Positions 30,040 through 37,529 of a stretch of 64,000 bases of DNA are shown piece by piece (positions within the stretch are counted from its first letter, which is position 1; each line of letters starts with the position of its first letter). Below the pieces are notes generated by a model. It was given only the letters and a program-made list of their open reading frames with translations, was not told the DNA's origin and did no database searches. This DNA is from Campylobacter volucris (lineage in GTDB: Bacteria; Campylobacterota; Campylobacteria; Campylobacterales; Campylobacteraceae): positions 496,001 to 560,000 of the forward strand of contig NZ_CP043428.1 of NCBI RefSeq assembly GCF_008245045.1, read 5' to 3'. Made by a program: the position numbers and the translations under genes.

Positions 30040-30305
30040 TTAGAAAAAACTAATTTTAAACAAGTAAAAGAAGTATCTAAAAATTCTTTAAAATATATAG
30101 AAGAAATATATTATAATAAATAAACAGGAAAATATGATAAAAAAGTAGTTGAAAGTAATGAAAAATATAAAGAAAAATTAAAAGAGCAGGTTAAAGAAAA
30201 GATGTAAAATAATATAAAAATAAAATTTCGCATATAAGTATTTAACTTAGCCCTAAACAATTGATTGCCCAAGATCAATTTGAAATTAAACAAAAACTAC
30301 TTTAA
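30040..30305 (+). pseudogene. Possible remnant of a Lys/Glu-rich protein gene
   Basis: One frame from 30040 to 30207 reads LEKTNFKQVKEVSKNSLKYI and on through EEIYYNK, an in-frame TAA at 30121, then KYDKKVVESNEKYKEKLKEQ to a stop. A shifted frame at 30246-30305 reads LSPKQLIAQDQFEIKQKLL then stop. The amphipathic, charged, C-containing text contrasts with the near C-free DNA just before it and looks like decayed coding sequence. I cannot name the parent family, and the interpretation is tentative. Confidence 0.35.
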
Positions 30306-30348
30306 AAACTTCAGATGTTTTTCTGTAATTTTACTTAAAAGGAATTAG

Positions 30349-30801
30349 ATGAAAAAAATTATTAGCGCTTTAGCTATAGGAGCTTTAACTTTATTTGCTA
30401 ACGATAAGGTTGTAGATGTTTATGAAAGTCCAACATGTGGATGTTGTGATCTTTGGGCTGATTATATGAAAACAAAAGGATATGAGGTTAGAGTTCATAA
30501 AACTGAAGATTTTTTAAAAATCAAAGAAGAATATAAAATCAAAGATATATATCAAAGTTGTCACACAGGTATTATAGATGGATATGCTATTGAAGGTCAT
30601 GTTCCAGAAGATGCTGTAGCTTGGCTTTTAGAAAATAAACCTAAAGATGTTATAGGAATTTCAGCTCCTGGTATGCCTCAAGGAAGTCCTGGTATGGAGC
30701 AAGGATATGAAGAAAAATACCCTGTGATTGTGATGTTAAAAAATGGTGATTATAAAATTTATGGAATTTATAAAGGTCATCAATTATTAGAGAAAAACTA
30801 A
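30349..30801 (+). CDS. DUF411 metal-binding periplasmic protein
   Basis: A 150-residue secreted protein with a signal peptide of about 18 residues (ending LTLFAND). The mature part carries the DUF411 signature: ESPTCGCCDLWADYM, then YQSCHTGIIDGYAIEGHVPE and ISAPGMPQGSPGMEQ. The two CxxC/Cys-His clusters suggest copper or other soft-metal binding, and family members are often found near copper-resistance genes. No copper genes adjoin it here, although the copper ATPase ccoI is 7 kb away. ATG follows AAAAGGAATTAG. Its terminator-like hairpin is shared with the convergent tonB gene. Confidence 0.85.
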   Translation: MKKIISALAIGALTLFANDKVVDVYESPTCGCCDLWADYMKTKGYEVRVHKTEDFLKIKEEYKIKDIYQSCHTGIIDGYAIEGHVPEDAVAWLLENKPKDVIGISAPGMPQGSPGMEQGYEEKYPVIVMLKNGDYKIYGIYKGHQLLEKN

Positions 30802-30819
30802 GCATATTTATGCTTAGTT
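30796..30819. terminator. Bidirectional hairpin between DUF411 gene and tonB
   Basis: AACTAAGCATA and its exact complement TATGCTTAGTT are separated by two bases, spanning both stop codons. It is followed by GATTTTATAT on the + strand and preceded by AGAAAA (a short U run for the minus transcript). The U tracts are short, so leakage in both directions is possible. Confidence 0.6.
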
Positions 30820-31458
30820 GATTTTATATATGATTGGAATTTGTATATGAAATGTTTTTTCATATTTAGGGAAATTTTTTGAAGCTGATTGTATAGTTTG
30901 TAATGCGCTTTTGTTTAATATTTCATATTTTGATGCTTTGATGATTTTTAAATTTTGTAATACTTGATCTTTCGTCCAAGTAAATTCTAAAAGTATTTCT
31001 CCACTCATACGCATTTTTTGAGCCTGTCTTGGATAAACCAAAGCTTTGTCGATAGCAAATTTTATTTCTTTTAAAAGTTCATCATTTAAAGGCGAATTTA
31101 AATTTTCTTCTTGATGGGAATTTAAATTATTTTCTAATGGTGTATTAGAATTTGCTTGCGATGGTAAAAGTGGTTTTGGATTTGATTTTGTTTTAGTGAT
31201 TGGATTTTTTTGGATAGTTTTTTGAGTTTTTTCTTGTTTTGGAATTGGTTTAGTGATATTTTCTTGTTGTTTATTTTCCAATGATGGTATTTGTTGTAAA
31301 AATTGTTCAAATTGTAAGTTAAATGTATGATTTTCTTGTGTATTTTGTTTAACTAGTAAAAAAATTTTAGAATAAATAAAAATAAATATCAAAGGAGTAA
31401 AAAATATTAAAGTGATAATAAAAGATTGAAATTTATGATGGTTAAAAATATTCTTCAT
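30814..31458 (-). CDS. tonB: TonB energy-transducing protein
   Basis: A 214-residue protein with one N-terminal membrane helix (about 13-33), a central Pro/Lys/Gln/Asn-rich periplasmic spacer and a C-terminal TonB domain (ALVYPRQAQKMRMSGEILLEF onward to the end). It couples the proton motive force, through ExbB-ExbD, to outer-membrane receptors. It is the third gene of an exbB-exbD-tonB operon, 2 bases after exbD. The receptor divergent from the operon is its obvious client. Campylobacter strains carry several tonB copies, so the number cannot be given. Confidence 0.9.
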   Translation of the reverse strand: MKNIFNHHKFQSFIITLIFFTPLIFIFIYSKIFLLVKQNTQENHTFNLQFEQFLQQIPSLENKQQENITKPIPKQEKTQKTIQKNPITKTKSNPKPLLPSQANSNTPLENNLNSHQEENLNSPLNDELLKEIKFAIDKALVYPRQAQKMRMSGEILLEFTWTKDQVLQNLKIIKASKYEILNKSALQTIQSASKNFPKYEKTFHIQIPIIYKIN

Positions 31459-31460
31459 AT

Positions 31461-31844
31461 TTATTTCTCTGTGATAATTTTAAAATTTTCATGATTTTTA
31501 GATTTTAAAATTTCAATAATATGGATAAAATTTTCAAATTTTGCATCTTTATCACTTTTTAGCTCTATTGTAGTATCAAGATCTATAGAATTGATTTTAG
31601 CGGCAAGTTCTGTTAGAGTGATGACTTGTTTATCAAGATAAAAAATATTATTTTTATCAATTGAAATGGTGATTTTATGCTTATTTTCACTGAGATTGTT
31701 TGAGCTTTGGCTTTGTGGGAGATTGATTTTGATTTCACCATGTGCTATAAAAGTAGAGATGCTTAAAACTATAGCTAGTAAAACTAGCATAACATCTATA
31801 AAAGGTATGATGTTTAATCCTTCATTTTTTGGTAGTTTAAGCAT
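31461..31844 (-). CDS. exbD: Biopolymer transport protein ExbD
   Basis: 127 residues with a single N-terminal helix and the family motif INIIPFIDVMLVLLAIVL, whose Asp is the proton-translocating residue. The rest is a small periplasmic domain. It overlaps exbB by 8 bases, indicating translational coupling. Confidence 0.93.
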   Translation of the reverse strand: MLKLPKNEGLNIIPFIDVMLVLLAIVLSISTFIAHGEIKINLPQSQSSNNLSENKHKITISIDKNNIFYLDKQVITLTELAAKINSIDLDTTIELKSDKDAKFENFIHIIEILKSKNHENFKIITEK

Positions 31845-32268
31845 TTTCTTCCTTGAATACTTTATAAGAATTGCTTAGGATTGAAATTTTTCTAAGTAAA
31901 GCATTGTAGGCTATTAGTGATGGTATAGCTACTAAAATTCCTAAAGCCGTTGCTTTTAGCGCTAAGGATAATCCAATTACAATTGATTTTACATCTATTT
32001 CTCCGCTTAAACCCATATCATAAAATGTTATCATTATACCCACTACTGTACCTAAAAGTCCTACATATGGGGCATTTGTATAGATTATATACAAAGAAGT
32101 GAGATTTTCACTTATTGCATCATCAAAACTTTCTTGATTTTTGTATTCTCTAAGTTGTATTTTTTTAAAAAACAAAATTCTTTCAATCACACACCATAAA
32201 GCAATAAAAGCCATTACACCTAAAACTATAAAAATAATCAAATCAATATAGTTTTTTAAAAATTCCAT
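31837..32268 (-). CDS. exbB: Biopolymer transport protein ExbB
   Basis: 143 residues with three membrane segments. The conserved APYVGLLGTVVGIMITF and GLSLALKATALGILVAIPSL blocks are the MotA/TolQ/ExbB channel signature. It is the short form found in Campylobacter and Helicobacter. Its start faces the CfrA-like receptor across an intergenic region with Fur-box-like repeats, so iron starvation should induce both sides. Confidence 0.93.
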   Translation of the reverse strand: MEFLKNYIDLIIFIVLGVMAFIALWCVIERILFFKKIQLREYKNQESFDDAISENLTSLYIIYTNAPYVGLLGTVVGIMITFYDMGLSGEIDVKSIVIGLSLALKATALGILVAIPSLIAYNALLRKISILSNSYKVFKEENA

Positions 32269-32330
32269 TATTTTCCTTTTTTTGATAATTTCTGAAAAAT
32301 TATGATAGCGAAATTTAAATTATTTTACAA

Positions 32331-32390
32331 TAACAATTATCATAATTGATAATAAAATTTATATTAAATTAATAATTGTTATCATAATAT
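32331..32390. promoter_or_regulatory. Fur-box-like inverted repeats controlling exbB-exbD-tonB and the receptor
   Basis: Two AT-rich palindromic tracts lie in the divergent promoter region: TAACAATTATCATAATTGATAAT (starting 32331; longer than one half-site pair) and AATAATTGTTATCATAATAT (32371-32390). Both contain the ATTATC/GATAAT half-sites typical of Fur operators. The second overlaps the most likely -10 region of the receptor gene, a good place for iron-dependent repression. Confidence 0.7.
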
Positions 32391-32424
32391 TCCAATTTTA
32401 TTAATATTACAAAGAAAGGAAATG

Positions 32425-34512
32425 ATGAAAAAATATATTATGTCAGCTTGTGTTGTTAGTTTTTTAACTTCAAATTCTTTAGCAGAAAGTGTTTTGCTAG
32501 ATAGTTCTATCGTTAGTGCTTCAGGATTTACTCAAGATATCAAAGAAGCTCCTGCTAGTATTAGTGTGATTGGCAAAAAAGAATTAGAAAGTAAACCTTA
32601 TAGAGATGTAGCAGAAGCTATTTCTGATATTCCTGGTGTGGATTTGTATGCTAGTAAAGGAAAAACTGGTTCATACAATATCACCATGAGAGGAATCACA
32701 GGATATACTTTAGTATTGATAGATGGCCGTCGTCAGGGAATTGGCGGTGAAATTGGTCCTAATGGTTTTAATGAAATCGCAAATTCTTTTTTGCCTCCTA
32801 TTTCAAGTATAGAAAGGATAGAAATTATCAAAGGTCCCATGAGTACTTTGTATGGGTCTGAAGCTTTAGGTGGAGTTGTAAATATCATTACTAAAAAAAT
32901 AAGTGATAAATGGGAAAGTTCGGTAAGTTTTGATGGAATTTTTAATGAACATAAGCAATGGGGAAATACTTATGGAACAAGTATATATTCTAGTGGCCCA
33001 TTAATGGATAATCGTTTAGGGTTAACACTTAGATTTAGAGAAATTTATAGAAAACAATCTAATGTTGAATTTAGTAATGGAAGTGGCCAAAGAGTTCAAG
33101 GAGATCAAGCTCAAAGCCCTACAAAATCAAATAATTTTAATATAGGCAGTAGGGTTAATTATCTAATTGATGATTATAATACTTTAATATTTGATATAGA
33201 TTTTTCAAGAAATCATTATGATAATAAAAAAGGCCAACTAGGAACCATTACTAAGCCAGCTGATAAAAATGGACTAACGGGTGGTTATGCTAAAACCATG
33301 CAACTAGATAAATTAGTGACATATTTAAGCCATGAAGGAGTTTATGATAATTTTTCTATCACTTCTACTTTACAATATAATAGAGTAAGTAATAATGGAA
33401 GAGAAGTTGTAGGTCAATCAACTCAACCATTTTTGGGACAAAATAGGGACATTGTAGCTGAAGATATTATTTTAGATACAAGATCAGTTATACCTTTGGG
33501 TCAAAGTCATATTTTAAGCGTAGGTAGTGAATACAGACTTGAAAAAATGCAAGATAAAATAGCCAATCCGACTAATTTTGATCAATACTTATTAGCCTTT
33601 TATGCTGAAGATGAATATAGTATCAAAGAAAATTTAAGATTAACTTTTGGAGCAAGATATAATCATCATGAAATCTTTGGAAACAATATTTCTCCAAGAG
33701 CTTATTTGGTTTATAATCCTACTAGCGAGCTTACTTTAAAGGGTGGAATTTCAACAGGTTTTAGAACCCCTTATGCAAATAGACTTATAGCTGGAACATA
33801 CAATTATAGCGGCCAAGGAAAATATCCTATCTATGGAAATCCAAATTTAAAAGAAGAAACTTCTTTAAATTATGAATTAGCTGCTATATATAGTAATGAT
33901 TTATTTTATATTTCAACAACAGGATTTATAACCAATTTTAAAGATAAAATTTCTACTCAAAGATTTGATAGTAAAACAACAATTCCTAATATAGGACAGT
34001 GTAGTGCAGATCGTTGTTATCAAGCCATAAATCATGGTAAGGTTGAATATAAAGGAGTAGAAATTGGAGCTGGGATTACTCCTATAGAGCATTTAAATTT
34101 AGATTTTGCTTATACTTATCTTGATAGCAAGGTAAAAGATGCACAAGATAAAGCCGTTATAGGTAAGCCTGAAGTTGATAGTTTAAAGCACAATATCATG
34201 CTAAAAGCCGGATATAATATCTTTAACAAATTCACTCCTTGGATTAAAGGTGAATGGCAAATAGATCGTTATATGGGTGATACAAATATCAATAGAGAAT
34301 ATTATAAAGATATATTTTTAGCTTCTATGGGTGTGCGTTATGATATTAATAAAAAATGGAATATCAATGCAGCTGTTTATAATCTTTTTGATAAAAGTTT
34401 TACCAATGCATGGGAATCTTATAAAAGCAATGGTAAGGATACTTGGGTCAATACTTATAATCGTATAGAAGAAGGAAGAAGGCTTTATATTTCCATCAAT
34501 GGTAGTTTTTAA
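32425..34512 (+). CDS. cfrA: TonB-dependent ferric-siderophore receptor, CfrA-like
   Basis: An outer-membrane beta-barrel of 695-696 residues with signal peptide (to about residue 22), TonB box region (SSIVSASGF), plug domain (SISVIGKKELESKPYRDVAE; MRGITGYTLVLIDGRRQG; GPMSTLYGSEALGGVVNIIT) and a barrel closing on Phe (ISINGSF). Length and plug sequence match my recollection of C. jejuni CfrA, the ferric-enterobactin receptor, so catecholate siderophores are the likely ligand. Two adjacent ATGs exist; the second is better spaced from AAAGGA. Divergent from its own exbB-exbD-tonB and behind Fur boxes. Its stop shares TTAA with dnaX. Confidence 0.87.
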   Translation: MKKYIMSACVVSFLTSNSLAESVLLDSSIVSASGFTQDIKEAPASISVIGKKELESKPYRDVAEAISDIPGVDLYASKGKTGSYNITMRGITGYTLVLIDGRRQGIGGEIGPNGFNEIANSFLPPISSIERIEIIKGPMSTLYGSEALGGVVNIITKKISDKWESSVSFDGIFNEHKQWGNTYGTSIYSSGPLMDNRLGLTLRFREIYRKQSNVEFSNGSGQRVQGDQAQSPTKSNNFNIGSRVNYLIDDYNTLIFDIDFSRNHYDNKKGQLGTITKPADKNGLTGGYAKTMQLDKLVTYLSHEGVYDNFSITSTLQYNRVSNNGREVVGQSTQPFLGQNRDIVAEDIILDTRSVIPLGQSHILSVGSEYRLEKMQDKIANPTNFDQYLLAFYAEDEYSIKENLRLTFGARYNHHEIFGNNISPRAYLVYNPTSELTLKGGISTGFRTPYANRLIAGTYNYSGQGKYPIYGNPNLKEETSLNYELAAIYSNDLFYISTTGFITNFKDKISTQRFDSKTTIPNIGQCSADRCYQAINHGKVEYKGVEIGAGITPIEHLNLDFAYTYLDSKVKDAQDKAVIGKPEVDSLKHNIMLKAGYNIFNKFTPWIKGEWQIDRYMGDTNINREYYKDIFLASMGVRYDINKKWNINAAVYNLFDKSFTNAWESYKSNGKDTWVNTYNRIEEGRRLYISINGSF

Positions 34513-36050
34513 TTTTGAATTTGTGGAGAACCAAAGAGTTTATCAAGAGCTTCTTTGGTCTCATTTTTTGGATCATATTTTTTAGCATCTTTTTTAAAAT
34601 TTTCAAAATGTTCATTTAAATTTGGCACAACCTTGTTTTCTATTTTAGGTGGTGTTTTAAAGACATCTTGTAAATTTTGTGTTTGTAAGTTTTCTATTTT
34701 TTGAATTTTAATTTGTGTGTTTTTTCCAAAAAGCTCACTTAGTAGTAATTTAATTAGCTTAAAGCCATTGTTTAAGGTGTTTCTATCTTCATCTTTTGCG
34801 TTAGAGTTTATGCTAAATACATCATCTTTAAAAGAAATAAAATTAGTGGTTTTTTTAAAAACTTCTCCAAGATCATAATCTCTTTTGTAAATAGCCTTGA
34901 GCAAAAGCTCATAAGGATTAGAATTTTCTTCTTTAGGGGTGGTATTAAGGATGCTTTTTTCTTGGATATTTGTGTGGATGGCTAAATTTGTTTGTTTTGT
35001 TTCTTGAGTGTTAATTGCTTCATCTATACTTTTTAAATGAGTTGCTTCAATAAGCATAAAAGCCATCACACAAAGTACAAAACTATCATTATCGCTTGAA
35101 TTTAACATAGTTTTTGCACGAGAAAGTATCCTAAAAAATCTCTCATAAATTAGCATTGAAAAAAGGTTGTTTTTTGCAAAAAAAGCATTTTTCAAGAAAA
35201 ATATCATTTCATCAATGACATTATTTGCTTCATAATCTTCAAATTCTTTTAAAAATTCTAAAACCTTATCTTTGTCATTGCTTAAAATTGCTTGGTAAAA
35301 TTCTTCAATTTTAGCTGGATCTAAAAAACCTAGCATGGTGGTGATTTTTTCAGTTTGTATATGATTTTGACAATACACAATAGCTTGGTCTAATAAGGTT
35401 AAAGTATCTCTTAAAGAGCCATTCCCGCTTCTAGCAATCAATCTTAAAGCTTCTTCTTCATAATTTATTTTTTCTTGATCTAAGATCCATTCTAAATGTT
35501 TTAAAATTTCATGTTGAGAAATTTGTTTAAATCTAAAATGCTGAGTTCTTGAAAGAACGGTAGCTGGAAGCTTTAAAGGATCTGTTGTTGCAAGTATAAA
35601 TTTTACATAGCTTGGAGGCTCTTCTAAGGTTTTGAGTAAAGCATTAGCTGCTTGAGGCGTTAGCATATGAACTTCATCGATGATAAAAATTTTAAATCTT
35701 GCTAAAGATGGAGCATATTTTACTTGTTCGATAAGCTCTTGTATATCTTCTAAGCTTCTATGGCTTGCTGCATCCATTTCTATGATATCTATATTGCTTC
35801 CATTTAAAGAAGAAACACATTGAGAGCATTCTCCGCAAGGATTAGCACTTGGGCCTTTTTCGCATACTAAAGCACGAGAAAAAATTCTAGCACTAGAAGT
35901 TTTTCCACTACCTCTAAGCCCAGAAAATAAATAAGCATGTGCCAAACGATTATTTTCAAGAGCATATTTTAAGCTTATAGAAACTGTATTTTGTCCTATG
36001 AGTTCATTAAAATTTTTTGGTCTATATTTTATAGCTAGTGCTTGTAGCAT
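34509..36050 (-). CDS. dnaX: DNA polymerase III gamma/tau subunit
   Basis: The clamp-loader ATPase of the replisome, 513 residues. The N-terminal AAA+ module contains GLRGSGKTSSARIFSRAL (Walker A), a four-cysteine zinc site (CEKGPSANPCGECSQC), IIDEVHMLTPQAANALLKTL (Walker B) and the SRC-like LSRTQHFRF. The C-terminal 170 residues are low-complexity and variable, as expected for the tau part. The stop shares the TTAA tetranucleotide with the convergent receptor gene. It is 2 bases downstream of rho and probably co-transcribed. Confidence 0.95.
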   Translation of the reverse strand: MLQALAIKYRPKNFNELIGQNTVSISLKYALENNRLAHAYLFSGLRGSGKTSSARIFSRALVCEKGPSANPCGECSQCVSSLNGSNIDIIEMDAASHRSLEDIQELIEQVKYAPSLARFKIFIIDEVHMLTPQAANALLKTLEEPPSYVKFILATTDPLKLPATVLSRTQHFRFKQISQHEILKHLEWILDQEKINYEEEALRLIARSGNGSLRDTLTLLDQAIVYCQNHIQTEKITTMLGFLDPAKIEEFYQAILSNDKDKVLEFLKEFEDYEANNVIDEMIFFLKNAFFAKNNLFSMLIYERFFRILSRAKTMLNSSDNDSFVLCVMAFMLIEATHLKSIDEAINTQETKQTNLAIHTNIQEKSILNTTPKEENSNPYELLLKAIYKRDYDLGEVFKKTTNFISFKDDVFSINSNAKDEDRNTLNNGFKLIKLLLSELFGKNTQIKIQKIENLQTQNLQDVFKTPPKIENKVVPNLNEHFENFKKDAKKYDPKNETKEALDKLFGSPQIQN

Positions 36051-36052
36051 TT

Positions 36053-37351
36053 TTACTCATTCATTATAGATAATAATTCTTCATTGCTTTTAGTTTTTAG
36101 CATTTTTGAGTATAAAAATTTTAATGCTTCAATATCATCCATTGAAGAAATAGCTGATCTTATAGCCCAAATTTTTTGTAATTTTTCTACTCCTTGGAGT
36201 AATTCTTCTTTTCTAGTACCTGATTTTATAACATTAATAGCTGGATAAATTCTCCTATCTGAAATGCTTCTATCTAAGACTATTTCGCTATTTCCTGTGC
36301 CTTTAAATTCTTCAAAAATTACTTCATCCATTCTTGAGCCAGTTTCAATTAAGGCTGTTGCTATAATAGTTAAAGAGCCACCATTTTCTATATTTCTAGC
36401 AGCTCCAAAAAATCTTTTTGGTTTGTGAAGAGCATTTGCATCAACCCCACCACTTAAAACTTTTCCACTACTTGGAGTAGCGGTGTTGTAAGCTCTTGCA
36501 AGTCTTGTTATAGAATCAAGCAAAATGATGACATCTTTGCCAGTTTCTACCATCCTTTTAGCTTTTTCTATCACAAGTTCAGCAACACGGACATGATTAT
36601 AAGCTGGCAGATCAAAAGTAGAACTAAAAACTTCACCTTTAACGCATCTTTGCATGTCTGTTACTTCTTCAGGTCTTTCATCTACTAACAAAACTATCAA
36701 ATGAGCCTCAGGATGATTTTTTGCTATAGCATTTGCTAATTCTTTCATAAGCTCTGTTTTACCAGTTCTTGGAGGTGCAACTATCAAGCTTCTTTGGCCT
36801 TTTCCAATAGGTGCAAAAAGATCAAGCATTCTTCCTGTTAGTTTTAAAGGATCATATTCTAATTTGATTTTTTCGGTTGGAAAAATAGGAGTAAGGTTAT
36901 CAAATAAAGGTCTTTCTCTTGCTTCTTTAAGTGGAAGATAATTAATCGCTTCGATTTTTAACAAAGCATAGTATTTTTCTTGATCTTTAGGTTCTCTTAC
37001 TTGTCCAGTAACGATATCTCCCACACGAAGTGCAAATTTTCGAATTTGAGAATTAGACACATAAGCATCATTAACACTATCACTTAAATTAGAATCCATC
37101 CCCCTTAAAAAGCCATAGCCTTCTGGAGAAATTTCTAAAATTCCAGTAAAAAGGATAAAGCCACCTTTTTTAGTTTGAGCTTTTAAAATTTCAAAAATTA
37201 AATCTTGTCTTCTAAATTCTCTTGGATTTTCTATTTCAGCTTCGTGAGCAATTTTAATTAAGCTTTCTAAATCAAGCAACTTTAAATCTTCAATTTTGTA
37301 ACCTTCAACCGGAATATGCGTTCTTTGGTGTTGTTTTTTTTCCTTTTCCAT
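36053..37351 (-). CDS. rho: Transcription termination factor Rho
   Basis: A hexameric RNA helicase, 432 residues. The N-terminal domain and the OSB-fold primary RNA site ([20 protein letters not shown]) bind YC-rich, G-poor RNA. The ATPase core has [31 protein letters not shown] and [20 protein letters not shown] (Q and R loops). There is no inserted domain. It begins an operon with dnaX. Relevant to the strand-skewed DNA around the rRNA operon in this window. Confidence 0.97.
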   Translation of the reverse strand: MEKEKKQHQRTHIPVEGYKIEDLKLLDLESLIKIAHEAEIENPREFRRQDLIFEILKAQTKKGGFILFTGILEISPEGYGFLRGMDSNLSDSVNDAYVSNSQIRKFALRVGDIVTGQVREPKDQEKYYALLKIEAINYLPLKEARERPLFDNLTPIFPTEKIKLEYDPLKLTGRMLDLFAPIGKGQRSLIVAPPRTGKTELMKELANAIAKNHPEAHLIVLLVDERPEEVTDMQRCVKGEVFSSTFDLPAYNHVRVAELVIEKAKRMVETGKDVIILLDSITRLARAYNTATPSSGKVLSGGVDANALHKPKRFFGAARNIENGGSLTIIATALIETGSRMDEVIFEEFKGTGNSEIVLDRSISDRRIYPAINVIKSGTRKEELLQGVEKLQKIWAIRSAISSMDDIEALKFLYSKMLKTKSNEELLSIMNE

Positions 37352-37529
37352 GTATCCTCTAAAATGTAGAAAATGTAGTATTGATTTAATGAATGTAAGA
37401 TTTTATTAAAAAAAATACTTTTTTGTCAAATCTTTTCTAAAATTATATTTTATCTTTGTAAATATATTTTAAAATTTGATATTTATAAAAATGATAAAAT
37501 ATTTAAAATTAAATTTTTGAAAGATAAAA

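Larger units (their letters stand above)
28357..30348. other. Two-kilobase intergenic region with extreme strand asymmetry
   Basis: No intact gene. From about 28700 to 30060 the + strand is nearly free of C: by hand count roughly 23 C in about 1380 bases, while individual 60-base lines hold up to 18 G. It contains two tandem-repeat arrays (28560-28690 and 28948-29107) and, at its right end, traces of a decayed gene (30040-30305). The minus strand, read toward the rRNA operon, is correspondingly C-containing and G-free. The cause may be mutational decay or a selected role such as Rho-dependent termination of antisense RNA. Confidence 0.75.

Noticed and set aside
30796-34512. Insertion sequence or prophage around the iron-uptake genes
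   Set aside because: No transposase, integrase or inverted-repeat ends were found.
34509-36050. Programmed frameshift in dnaX
   Set aside because: No clear A-AAA-AAG slippery site with a following hairpin was seen, and the full-length frame is simply continuous.
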